The position numbers were made by a program, and so were the translations under genes. From JBNJEM01 sp051745935 (lineage in GTDB: Bacteria; Planctomycetota; Planctomycetia; Pirellulales; Pirellulaceae): a DNA stretch of 6,849 nucleotides. Positions 1-6,323 of the stretch are shown here, piece after piece. Positions within the stretch are counted from its first letter, which is position 1; each line of letters begins with the position of its first letter. Where the stretch lies: contig JBNJEM010000436.1 in NCBI GenBank assembly GCA_051745935.1, positions 1-6,849 on the forward strand, given 5' to 3'. The notes beneath the pieces were generated by a model. It worked only from the letters and a program-made list of their open reading frames with translations, did no database searches and was not told where the DNA came from.

Positions 1-57
1 GATCTACCCTAACGTTGCAAACAGTATATGTAGGACGGGTCTCCAGGCCCGTCTTTT

Positions 58-77
58 CAAGTACGAAATCGTACTTG
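58..77. repeat. Inner hairpin 1 of the composite element
   Basis: CAAGTACG (58-65) pairs perfectly with CGTACTTG (70-77) across an AAAT loop. The loop region reads ACGAAAT (63-69), the same heptamer found at the apex of the second inner hairpin, although the stems differ in sequence. It lies wholly inside the 23-bp outer inverted repeat. Confidence 0.7.
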
Positions 78-90
78 ATCTGGTGTCCGC

Positions 91-113
91 AGATCTCACG
101 AAATGTGAGATCT
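91..113. repeat. Inner hairpin 2 of the composite element
   Basis: AGATCTCAC (91-99) pairs perfectly with GTGAGATCT (105-113) across a GAAAT loop. The apex ACGAAAT (98-104) matches that of the hairpin at 58-77. Neither strand has a T-run after it that would make it a classical intrinsic terminator. Confidence 0.7.
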
Positions 114-188
114 TCAAACAACCGCAAAAAGACATTTATGCGCTGTAACAAACGGGCCTGGAGACCCGTCCTACGCCGTCTTTATGCA

Positions 189-205
189 ACAATAGGGTCT
201 ATTGT
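189..205 (-). terminator. Small hairpin just after the sulfatase stop, weak terminator candidate
   Basis: ACAATAG (189-195) and CTATTGT (199-205) form a 7-bp stem with a 3-nt loop. It begins 8 nt past the sulfatase stop codon in the direction of transcription. The stem is AT-rich and no U-run follows on the minus strand, so it does not fit a standard Rho-independent terminator. Termination, if it happens here, may rely on the larger inverted-repeat element further downstream. Position is the main support. Confidence 0.3.
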
Positions 206-213
206 CAGCTTGG

Positions 214-1785
214 CTATTTCTTCTTGAAGGCCGAGCCCGAGCTGGTGTCCTTGCGGAAACTGAGCGAGGTGAGCGTGTCTCGAACCGGCTTCAAATGGCG
301 GCCCTGGAGACGATCCACCTCTTCGGCGATCCGGAACCACTCCTTTTTCATTTCCGTGACCCGTTCGGGGTGTGCTTGGTGCAGGTCGTTCACCTCGGTG
401 CGATCGGTGTCCATGTTGTAGAGTTCCCACCTGCCCAGTTTGGCGGAGACAAGCTTCCAGGGGCCCTGGCGCAAAGCGCGATCCGTCCCGAAGTGGAAGT
501 ATAAGGTCTCGTGCGGTTGACGCGTTTCGCCGCGGAAGATCGGCACGAGCGACTTGCCCTGCAAGGGATCCACGCGGCGGTCACCGATCCGTTCCGGATA
601 GGTGGCATCGCCCAATTCAAGGAACGTCGCCATGAAGTCGATCAGATGCGCCGGCTGGTGCGTGATGGAGCCGGGTTCGACGTCGAGCCCCTCGGGCCAA
701 TGGGCGATGAGAGGCGACGAAATGCCCCCCTCATGCTGGTTCTGCTTGTACAACCGGAACGGCGTGTTGGAGGCGTTCGCCCAGCTCGCGTCGTACGTCC
801 AGTAGGATTCCGGATCCCAGGGTTCGAGATACCGTCCCCGCGTACGTTCGAAGGGACAGCCACCGTTATCGGAGCAGAATAGGATCAAGGTGTTGTCAAA
901 GATCTTCTTGGCTTTCAGGAAATCAACCAGGCGTCCGATGTTCTGGTCCATGACGTCAACCATGGCCGCGTAGACTTCCATCCGGTCCGCCTCCCACTGG
1001 CGTTCCTTCTCGCTCAGACTGTCCCACGCCGGCACGTGGTCGGGACGGGGGCTGAGTTCCCAGTCGGCCGGCAAAAGCCCCGCTTCCAATTGGCGCTGAT
1101 GTCGTTGCTTTCGGAGCCGATCCCAGCCACAATCATACCGACCATCGTATTCCCGGACGGCCGCTTCGGGCGCCTGCAACGGGTAGTGGGGGGCATTGAA
1201 GGCCACGTACAGCAAGAACGGCTGATCCTCCTTCGTCGCCTCCTCCAGGAACTCCAAAGCAAAATCGCCATTGGCGTGTGTCGTGTAGAAGGGACGCCCG
1301 TTCAGCTTTTCCGGGACACGCCACTTCTGGCCATTGAGCCGGAACGTGCCATCGCCGGTGAAAAAGTTCGTGGCGCCGGATAGGTGGCCCCAATAGCGTT
1401 GAAACCCGAAATCCGTTGGTTGCTCCTTCAAATGCCACTTGCCAACCATGGCGGTAAAGTACCCAGCGTCGGAAAGCACCTCGGCGATCGTCGCCCCGCG
1501 ACTCAACGAGCGGCCACCGGCCTGGTCACAGTACAGTCCGGTGAGCAACGAGACGCGTGATGAATGGCACTTGGCCGTGTTATAGAACTGTGAAAAACGC
1601 ATTCCCCCCCTGGCCAGCGCATCCAAAGTCGGCGTTTCGATCTCCGCGCCATAACACCCTACATCGGCGAAGCCGAGATCGTCGGCCATGATCAGCACAA
1701 TGTTGGGGCGGTCGGCCGCCGAAGCGCTCAAAAGCAGCGCGTGGAACAGGATAAAGACCACCGCCCGAGCCGTGTTGTTCAACAT
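214..1785 (-). CDS. Secreted arylsulfatase-type sulfatase (S1 family)
   Basis: This 523-residue enzyme should hydrolyse sulfate esters, probably on a sulfated polysaccharide or its fragments, outside the cytoplasm. Residues 1-23 are a Sec signal peptide with likely cleavage at SASA/AD. The sulfatase fold follows: PNIVLIMADDLGFADVG supplies metal ligands D35 and D36, and CHSSRVSLLTG holds the formylglycine candidate C73 and R77. VGKWH gives K116 and H118, NAPHYP gives H200, and SDNGG gives D306 and N307. The C-terminal subdomain contains GPWKLV and ELYNMDTDRTEVNDL. Length is normal for S1 enzymes. The frame extends upstream to GTG 1800, but AAAGGA at 1792-1797 sits 6 nt before ATG 1785, so that start is chosen. 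The active-site motif has Ser where Pro is usual. It lies 227 bp after the isomerase-like gene on the same strand. The substrate cannot be read from sequence; the 213-254 insertion (YDGRYDCGWDRLR onward) resembles arylsulfatase A-like bacterial enzymes. Confidence 0.95.
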   Translation of the reverse strand: MLNNTARAVVFILFHALLLSASAADRPNIVLIMADDLGFADVGCYGAEIETPTLDALARGGMRFSQFYNTAKCHSSRVSLLTGLYCDQAGGRSLSRGATIAEVLSDAGYFTAMVGKWHLKEQPTDFGFQRYWGHLSGATNFFTGDGTFRLNGQKWRVPEKLNGRPFYTTHANGDFALEFLEEATKEDQPFLLYVAFNAPHYPLQAPEAAVREYDGRYDCGWDRLRKQRHQRQLEAGLLPADWELSPRPDHVPAWDSLSEKERQWEADRMEVYAAMVDVMDQNIGRLVDFLKAKKIFDNTLILFCSDNGGCPFERTRGRYLEPWDPESYWTYDASWANASNTPFRLYKQNQHEGGISSPLIAHWPEGLDVEPGSITHQPAHLIDFMATFLELGDATYPERIGDRRVDPLQGKSLVPIFRGETRQPHETLYFHFGTDRALRQGPWKLVSAKLGRWELYNMDTDRTEVNDLHQAHPERVTEMKKEWFRIAEEVDRLQGRHLKPVRDTLTSLSFRKDTSSGSAFKKK

Positions 1786-1791
1786 CGGTTT

Positions 1792-1797
1792 TCCTTT
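1792..1797 (-). promoter_or_regulatory. Ribosome binding site of the sulfatase
   Basis: On the minus strand AAAGGA precedes ATG 1785 by 6 nt. The alternative GTG start at 1800 lies upstream of this site and would translate through it, so the site decides for 1785. Confidence 0.7.
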
Positions 1798-1858
1798 CAC
1801 AATAAGAAGCCAAGCGAACTAATTGGACAGCGCCACTTTCCGGCGCAACTGCCGGACC

Positions 1859-1879
1859 CCAACGGCCTTGCGCCGTTGG
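1859..1879. repeat. 8-bp perfect hairpin in the spacer
   Basis: CCAACGGC (1859-1866) pairs with GCCGTTGG (1872-1879) over a CTTGC loop. It is flanked by further short GC stems (1830-1846 and 1840-1855). No T-run follows on either strand. I recall CCAACGGC/GCCGTTGG stems in planctomycete spacers but could not check this. Confidence 0.55.
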
Positions 1880-1955
1880 TGAACCAGATGGAAGGCTAGC
1901 GACCGTCCCCAGAAACAACCTTCCTGTCCCGGCAAGTAGGGCGCAGTGCGCAAGC

Positions 1956-1989
1956 GGAGTTGCCCGGAGCTCCGCTCGTTGGCAACTCC
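1956..1989 (-). terminator. GC-rich stem-loop after the isomerase-like gene
   Basis: GGAGTTGCC (1956-1964) and GGCAACTCC (1981-1989) form a perfect 9-bp stem. The 16-nt loop contains CGGAGCTCCG, a perfect palindrome. A competing stem AGCGGAG/CTCCGCT (1953-1959, 1970-1976) is possible, so two mutually exclusive folds exist. It lies 23 nt past the stop at 2013 in the direction of transcription, where a terminator is expected, but no U-run follows. It could equally be an attenuator-like or processing structure before the sulfatase. Confidence 0.4.
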
Positions 1990-2012
1990 ACCGGCGCCTC
2001 CAGCACGGCTCC

Positions 2013-2930
2013 CTATTGCAGGGATTCCTCGCAGAACCGCACGCACTTGGAAACTTCCCGCACTGCGTCGGACCCCTCCGGTATCTTGTATTCCAGTTCG
2101 ATATCGGCCGGGAACGTCAGATTGTGTCTTTTCATGTACTGCAGCGTGAGAGCGACCGGCGTGTCTCCGTGGCCGAGTGGCGTGTTGGGCCCGTTGTTGA
2201 CTTTCCGATCCTTGAGGTGGAGGCTCAGAATGCGATCGCGATGCTTTTCAATCAGCGGGATCGGGGAACGGTTCGTGCCGGCCACGTAATGGCCAATATC
2301 GAAATTGATACCGAGATACTTTCCATGCGACAGGATGTCGCCATCGTACGTGGTCGGCGTCAGCTGGGTATGGTTATGAAAGCCGATCATGATCTTGTGT
2401 TTGTCGGCCATGGGCCCCAGCCGCTCGGCGGCCGAATCGGAGATTTCCCGGGTGATGCCCCTGGCCCCGAGTGCCTTGGCCACCTCGAAGTAGTATTCGA
2501 TTTGCTCGTCGGGCATGCCCGGATTTCCAATGTCCCCGAATTTGACGATGTGAATATTGACGCCGGCATCGTTGTACATTTTCCGCAATGCCTTGAAGCG
2601 GTCCATGGAAACCGACAGCCGCCAGTCGAGCAGCGATTTCCCGTCACCTTGCTTGCCCCCGGGCGCGCCAGCATATTGTTCAACCGGGCCGCCCATGAGT
2701 TCAATGGAACTGATGCCGCAGGTGGTCACGTATTTGAGCAGGTCTTCGGCGCTGCCTGGCAGAGACCGATAGCTGTAGGTGATGACGCCGATCTGGACGC
2801 CGTTGAATTTGGAATCAGGCTTGGCTGGGGCAGCGTGTGCGGCGAGTTCCGGCATTAGGGAAGAAGCAGCCACAGCCGCGGTGCCACCGATAAAGGTTCT
2901 TCTCGAAAGCGTTGTCTCTTGGTTTTTCAT
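2013..2930 (-). CDS. Tat-exported sugar phosphate isomerase/epimerase-like TIM barrel
   Basis: This 305-residue protein belongs to the xylose isomerase-like/AP endonuclease family 2 superfamily, whose members are metal-dependent TIM barrels that isomerise or epimerise sugars and related polyols. Residues 1-33 are a Tat signal: SRRTFIGG (twin Arg 10-11), an Ala-rich hydrophobic stretch and likely cleavage at AHA/AP. The mature barrel shows ISSIELMGG (E77), TREISDS (E162), IGFHNHTQ (H185, H187), GINFDIGHY (D211, H214), LSLHLKD (H238, D241) and ADIELEY (E278, E280). These are the strand-end Glu/Asp/His positions where metal ligands lie in this superfamily; the exact ligands are inferred. Length is typical. 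The start is ATG 2930, preceded by a weak AGAGAAG; GTG 2933 directly before it is possible. The gene follows the propeller gene by 58 bp, suggesting one transcript. The substrate is unknown; the neighbouring sulfatase favours a carbohydrate. Confidence 0.9.
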   Translation of the reverse strand: MKNQETTLSRRTFIGGTAAVAASSLMPELAAHAAPAKPDSKFNGVQIGVITYSYRSLPGSAEDLLKYVTTCGISSIELMGGPVEQYAGAPGGKQGDGKSLLDWRLSVSMDRFKALRKMYNDAGVNIHIVKFGDIGNPGMPDEQIEYYFEVAKALGARGITREISDSAAERLGPMADKHKIMIGFHNHTQLTPTTYDGDILSHGKYLGINFDIGHYVAGTNRSPIPLIEKHRDRILSLHLKDRKVNNGPNTPLGHGDTPVALTLQYMKRHNLTFPADIELEYKIPEGSDAVREVSKCVRFCEESLQ

Positions 2931-2950
2931 CACTTCTCTCGCTAAACAAG

Positions 2951-2977
2951 GTTGTCGTGGTTGTCATGGTTGTCCTG
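2951..2977. repeat. 9-bp tandem repeat, three copies, between two genes
   Basis: The plus strand reads GTTGTCGTG, GTTGTCATG, GTTGTCCTG without interruption, one variable base per unit. On the coding strand this is CANGACAAC three times. It fills about half of the 58-bp gap between the propeller stop and the isomerase-like start, ending about 20 nt before the start codon. It is non-coding in the chosen annotation and could be a slippage-prone microsatellite or a binding site in the leader of the isomerase-like gene. Confidence 0.75.
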
Positions 2978-2988
2978 GCTGAAGCGGG

Positions 2989-5900
2989 CTATTCCGCGAA
3001 ACACGCCAAGCAACCGTTTTCAGTGGCCATGTAGAGTCGCCCATCGGCGGCGGACAGGCCGTCGAAGACGGGTGGAGAGGCCAGTTCCATGGACTTCAGC
3101 TGGGAACCATCCCCAGTGGAGAAGATTTTCAGCTCGGCGCCAGCTCGCCCTTCGAAGGCTGCCAGCGGATCCCCCTCGACGATTTCGTCCGGCGGGCCAG
3201 CGACGACCAGCTGGTCTTCGGCCAAAACCATGGCCCTGACGCGAGTGGGAATGAAGGTTTTCCATCTCGGCGGTTTCTTGCTGACGTATCCCGTTCCCTT
3301 CTCCACGGTGCGACCGCCCCGACGATGGTTGTCCTGGTAGACGGCTTCCGGCAGCCACTGGACCTTGGGGTTCTTTCTCCCCTTTTCCAGGAATCCGGGT
3401 TGGCTGTCGATATCGTCGGAAAACAGCAGGTATCCCTGTTCCCCCGGAAAGAATTTTGGACTCCACTGATACCTGCGATAGAAAAACTTAACGGCATACG
3501 TGGCGTCTTGGTCGAACACGACCAACTGCCCGCTTTTGGACGCGTGTTGCGCGAAATGGAAGCCTGGCCATTCGTTTCCGTGCATCCAGAAGATGCGATC
3601 GAAGTTGGTGTCGTCGAGGAACCCGCCCGTGGCGATCATGTGATCGCCCCCCATGGCAAGTTCCCCCAGATCGCTGCCCCGCTTCGTCTCTTGCCGATTC
3701 AATTCCGAGTCGAATTTCAGCCGCATCATGTAAAGGTTTTTGTCCGCGTCGCTGGCCAATAAGTCGGGCAGGGCGCCTTCCATGGCAAAGGGGCGTCCCT
3801 TTTCCGTTTTGATATCCGGCCAGGGGCCCTCGAGCACGTGGTGGTTCAGGAGGTTACCGGTTTTGGCATCCAGACTGTAGACCACCATGCCCCCGTCGAG
3901 GAAGGAAGACCTGCCGGCGGCAAAATAGACATTCCCGTCCTGGACCAGCACGCTGCCATGGACCGGCCAGAGCGATTCGAGTTCCTCGAAAGAGACGATC
4001 CGCCGTGAATCGGGAGCCGCGCGGAACCGCCAAACCAGCTCGCCGTCGGACGCTCTGAGGCAGTACACGGACCCGTCCCGGCAGCCAAAGAGCACCATGC
4101 CTTGGTATATCGTTGGAGAAGAGTCGACGGGGCCGCCGGCCGTATAGCGCCATACATCCCCGCCGGTACGAGCATTGAGGCAACGCACGGTGTGTGTGTC
4201 CTTCTCCGCCACCCACAAGCGGTCCCCGACGATGACCGGCTGGGACGCCACACTATCGAGCGTGATTTCCCACTTCTTTTCCAGCTCGCTTGGTACGGGG
4301 GCCATGGCGCGGCCGCTGCGAAGATTGTCCCCGCGATGCATGGGCCAGTCGCCGGGGGCAATTTGCTCCGCTTCAACCTCTCCAAATGCCGGTCCCTTCA
4401 CCAGGGCGTTCGCGCCGGACGGTTCGACCGTTTGCACCGGGTCCGACGACATGGCCAAGTAACCCGAGACCCTCACGCCCGGGTAACAGAAACACGGGCT
4501 CGGGGGCACGTAAAGCATGCCGTTCGCGGGCGTACTTCCGGTGAAACAGGGTGAACGGAGCCAGTCGTTGCGCATGTGATTGTCCCCGCCACTGAGATCA
4601 ACGAACTCCGCGCCTCGCTTGTTGCGGATGACGTAGTTGACCGTCGCTTTGCCACGAAAGCAGCGGCGATGATGGCCGGGCGAAATCAGTTCGTATAGAT
4701 CCACGCTCTTGCGGGGCTCGCCCGTCTTCAGGTCCAGTCCCACCGTTGACCTGCCGCACCACACCGTGCCATCAATGACAAAAATCTCCGTCGGCTGGGT
4801 GCACGCCGCTGAAATGGGCGGGAAGCCCTTGTGGTCCCACAGCATGCCACCGTCTTCCAACGATAACACGGACAGCCTCTTCCCATGAAACAGAACGGCG
4901 TCGTCGTGAATCACCAGAGAAAAACGGCCGCCAAGGTGTTTGCCGATTTCATTCGATGTTTGCCAATGCTCTTGGCCCGACTCGATGTCCAAACAGACAA
5001 TTTCGTTCGTGTTGTGGTATACAACCCGCCCGTCTTTCGCCGCCAGTGTATAGGGTGCCATGTGGGTATCGGACTTGCTCCACAGCAGCTTGCCCGTTTC
5101 CACGTCGACGGCGACCAGGGAGTTGGCCAATTCCTTGTACGTGACGCGATCCTGAGCCCCGGGCGACCGCTTTCCGGTCGCTTTGACCACCAAGATATCG
5201 TCGCACAGCACCATCTCGTCCGCGCCTCGGGTCCCTTCCAGGGCCTTGACGATGATCTCACCGGTGGCCGCATCCAAAACCGACACTGGCGAATTCGGGA
5301 ACCTCAAGGTGACATAGACTCGATCCCCATCCGCGATGAGTCGCCGGGGAAGCGTGTGATGAATATTCCACCGATTTCCTCGGCCAGCTCCAAATCGCCC
5401 GTCCCATTTCTTCAACGGGACTTTCCAAAGCAGTTTGCCATTGAAGGCGTCCCGCGCGACAAGCCGGCATTTCCAGGGCAGCTTTTCGAACACGCCGGTT
5501 GGGGCTTCGTCGAATATCGTGAACAGCCGTCCACCGGAAGTGACCACGCCTTGCACACTGGACGGCATCTCGTGGCTCCGGCACCAACGAGGTTTCGCCT
5601 TCCAGCGAAGCGTTCTGGGAGACTCGACCTGGCGGTCTTCCGCGACCGAGTTTCCCCCGGAATCTCGCAGGAAATGGGGCCACTGGTCGATATCCTCGGG
5701 CCTTGGCTTGACCACCCGCTTTCCGCCGATCCAGGCGACACCTTCCGGCGCGAGTACGCGCATGATTTCAGACGTGGAAACCTCTCCTGGATCTTCCGCG
5801 ATCACCAAGTTTACGGTGTTACGAACATACGGCAGATTATGCCCGTCGAATTGGGCCACGGAAACGGGACCGTGCACGCCTTTCGAGCGAAGCGTCTTCC

Positions 5901-6144
5901 TCGCCTCCGCGATCACCGCCGCGTCCGTGTCCAATCCGTGTACGAGGTAGCGGTCGTTGACGCGCAGCGAGGCGGTGAACATGCCGTCGCCGCAGCCGAG
6001 ATGCACCACCAATCCCCCTTTCACCCCGGTCGCCTCGTAGATCGACTTCGCATCTTGAGGGCTCGCGAAAGCCATCGCCGATACCAGCATTAGAAAAACC
6101 GCTGCTGAAACCGAGCAAACACATCTACACTTGTGCCCGAACAT
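2989..6144 (-). CDS. Exported methyltransferase-like domain fused to PQQ-type beta-propeller
   Basis: A protein of 1051 residues. Residues 1-27 form a Sec signal peptide (Cys/Lys-rich start, hydrophobic core, likely cleavage AFA/SP). Residues 40-155 look like a class I SAM-dependent methyltransferase: motif I VVHLGCGDG (46-54), acidic GLDTD (D72), DGHNLPY (100-106) and VLAPEGVAWIGG. The linker DIDQWPHF leads to a long PQQ/BamB-like propeller. At least ten blade motifs are visible, including AFNGKLLWKV (about 235), ATGEI (290), VETGKLLWSK (348), IESGQEHW (390), EDGGMLW (428), RTGGDVW (658), SDGELVW (698) and AKTGNLL (761). A second propeller half begins near 600 with WPMHRGDNLRSG. Such fusions are known to me from planctomycetes, but their function is not established. 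AAAGGAA at 6152-6158 selects ATG 6144 over a TTG at 6183. It is first gene of the likely operon. PQQ binding itself is not shown; the repeats may only be a scaffold. Confidence 0.92.
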   Translation of the reverse strand: MFGHKCRCVCSVSAAVFLMLVSAMAFASPQDAKSIYEATGVKGGLVVHLGCGDGMFTASLRVNDRYLVHGLDTDAAVIAEARKTLRSKGVHGPVSVAQFDGHNLPYVRNTVNLVIAEDPGEVSTSEIMRVLAPEGVAWIGGKRVVKPRPEDIDQWPHFLRDSGGNSVAEDRQVESPRTLRWKAKPRWCRSHEMPSSVQGVVTSGGRLFTIFDEAPTGVFEKLPWKCRLVARDAFNGKLLWKVPLKKWDGRFGAGRGNRWNIHHTLPRRLIADGDRVYVTLRFPNSPVSVLDAATGEIIVKALEGTRGADEMVLCDDILVVKATGKRSPGAQDRVTYKELANSLVAVDVETGKLLWSKSDTHMAPYTLAAKDGRVVYHNTNEIVCLDIESGQEHWQTSNEIGKHLGGRFSLVIHDDAVLFHGKRLSVLSLEDGGMLWDHKGFPPISAACTQPTEIFVIDGTVWCGRSTVGLDLKTGEPRKSVDLYELISPGHHRRCFRGKATVNYVIRNKRGAEFVDLSGGDNHMRNDWLRSPCFTGSTPANGMLYVPPSPCFCYPGVRVSGYLAMSSDPVQTVEPSGANALVKGPAFGEVEAEQIAPGDWPMHRGDNLRSGRAMAPVPSELEKKWEITLDSVASQPVIVGDRLWVAEKDTHTVRCLNARTGGDVWRYTAGGPVDSSPTIYQGMVLFGCRDGSVYCLRASDGELVWRFRAAPDSRRIVSFEELESLWPVHGSVLVQDGNVYFAAGRSSFLDGGMVVYSLDAKTGNLLNHHVLEGPWPDIKTEKGRPFAMEGALPDLLASDADKNLYMMRLKFDSELNRQETKRGSDLGELAMGGDHMIATGGFLDDTNFDRIFWMHGNEWPGFHFAQHASKSGQLVVFDQDATYAVKFFYRRYQWSPKFFPGEQGYLLFSDDIDSQPGFLEKGRKNPKVQWLPEAVYQDNHRRGGRTVEKGTGYVSKKPPRWKTFIPTRVRAMVLAEDQLVVAGPPDEIVEGDPLAAFEGRAGAELKIFSTGDGSQLKSMELASPPVFDGLSAADGRLYMATENGCLACFAE

Positions 6145-6151
6145 GCTGTTG

Positions 6152-6158
6152 TTCCTTT
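6152..6158 (-). promoter_or_regulatory. Ribosome binding site of the propeller gene
   Basis: On the minus strand AAAGGAA lies 7 nt before ATG 6144. The longest open frame starts 13 codons earlier at TTG 6183 and would translate through this site. The residues after ATG 6144 also give a proper signal peptide, which supports this start. Confidence 0.7.
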
Positions 6159-6212
6159 GTCCTTGAATCAATAAGGTGACCAAAAGCGTCGCTATCGTGA
6201 TTGAAAAAAGAC

Positions 6213-6222
6213 GTCACGTGAC
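6213..6222. promoter_or_regulatory. 10-bp perfect palindrome, possible operator
   Basis: GTCACGTGAC is a perfect palindrome centred about 73 bp upstream of the propeller start. A partial copy in inverse orientation, CGTGACG, occurs at 6262-6268 against CGTCACG at 6212-6218. The position fits a regulator binding site near the promoter, but no regulator gene is in the window and no clear -35/-10 pair was found next to it. Confidence 0.25.
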
Positions 6223-6323
6223 CAGAACGATTCCGCGGTCCCCATACCGCTGACAGCCAATCGTGACGGACAGTGCGCCGGACAATGCCCCATCACGTCC
6301 CGGCCATGCATGACGCAAAAGGC

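Larger units (their letters stand above)
30..174. repeat. Composite inverted-repeat element, REP/BIME- or MITE-like
   Basis: The outer arms, 30-52 and 152-174, are perfect 23-bp reverse complements built around GACGGGTCTCCAGGCCCGT. Each arm is itself an imperfect palindrome (GACGGGTC, TCCA loop, GGCCCGTC, with one G-T pair), so the element reads as two palindromic units in opposite orientation about 100 bp apart. Between them sit two further hairpins, 58-77 and 91-113. No open frame of note lies inside and no clear target-site duplication flanks it. It lies downstream of the sulfatase stop, so sulfatase read-through RNA would fold into a long stem with side hairpins. Paired palindromic units in spacers are the hallmark of REP/BIME elements mobilised by RAYT (Y1) transposases; assignment to that class is inference. 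I recall GACGGG...CCCGTC palindromes in planctomycete spacers but cannot verify it. A structured RNA or a strong bidirectional terminator is the alternative. Confidence 0.75.
1786..2012. other. 227-bp intergenic gap rich in hairpins
   Basis: This spacer separates the isomerase-like stop from the sulfatase start and holds no credible gene. It contains several perfect stems: CCAACGGC/GCCGTTGG at 1859-1866 and 1872-1879, GGAGTTGCC/GGCAACTCC at 1956-1964 and 1981-1989, and a 10-bp palindrome CGGAGCTCCG at 1965-1974. Smaller stems are GCGCC/GGCGC (1830-1834, 1842-1846) and GCGC/GCGC (1941-1944, 1948-1951). The density of GC-rich stems suggests either termination of the upstream transcript or an inserted spacer repeat. 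No convincing -35/-10 pair for the sulfatase was found. Confidence 0.6.

Noticed and set aside
58..113. The two adjacent hairpins as a CRISPR array or integron attC site
   Set aside because: The stems differ in sequence, there are no regularly spaced direct repeats, and no cas or integrase gene or cassette structure is present.
30..174. The inverted repeat as the ends of an insertion sequence
   Set aside because: The interior is only about 100 bp and has no transposase frame or evident target-site duplication, so at most a non-autonomous element is supported.
1786..1800. GTG start at 1800 for the sulfatase
   Set aside because: The extra five codons contain the AAAGGA ribosome binding site that serves ATG 1785, and the signal peptide is complete from 1785.
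1819..2046. 75-residue minus-strand frame crossing the isomerase stop into the spacer
   Set aside because: It overlaps the end of the isomerase-like gene in another frame and covers the hairpin-rich spacer; Arg/Gly-rich product without motifs.
2016..2858. 280-residue open frame on the plus strand
   Set aside because: It mirrors the isomerase-like gene, which has a Tat signal and family motifs; this is an antisense shadow.
4885..6093. 402-residue open frame on the plus strand
   Set aside because: It lies wholly antisense to the propeller gene, whose minus-strand product has clear domain motifs. High GC content commonly opens antisense frames, and the plus-strand product has no recognisable motif.
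6145..6183. TTG start at 6183 for the propeller gene
   Set aside because: The extension covers the AAAGGAA site and adds a polar stretch ahead of a complete signal peptide.
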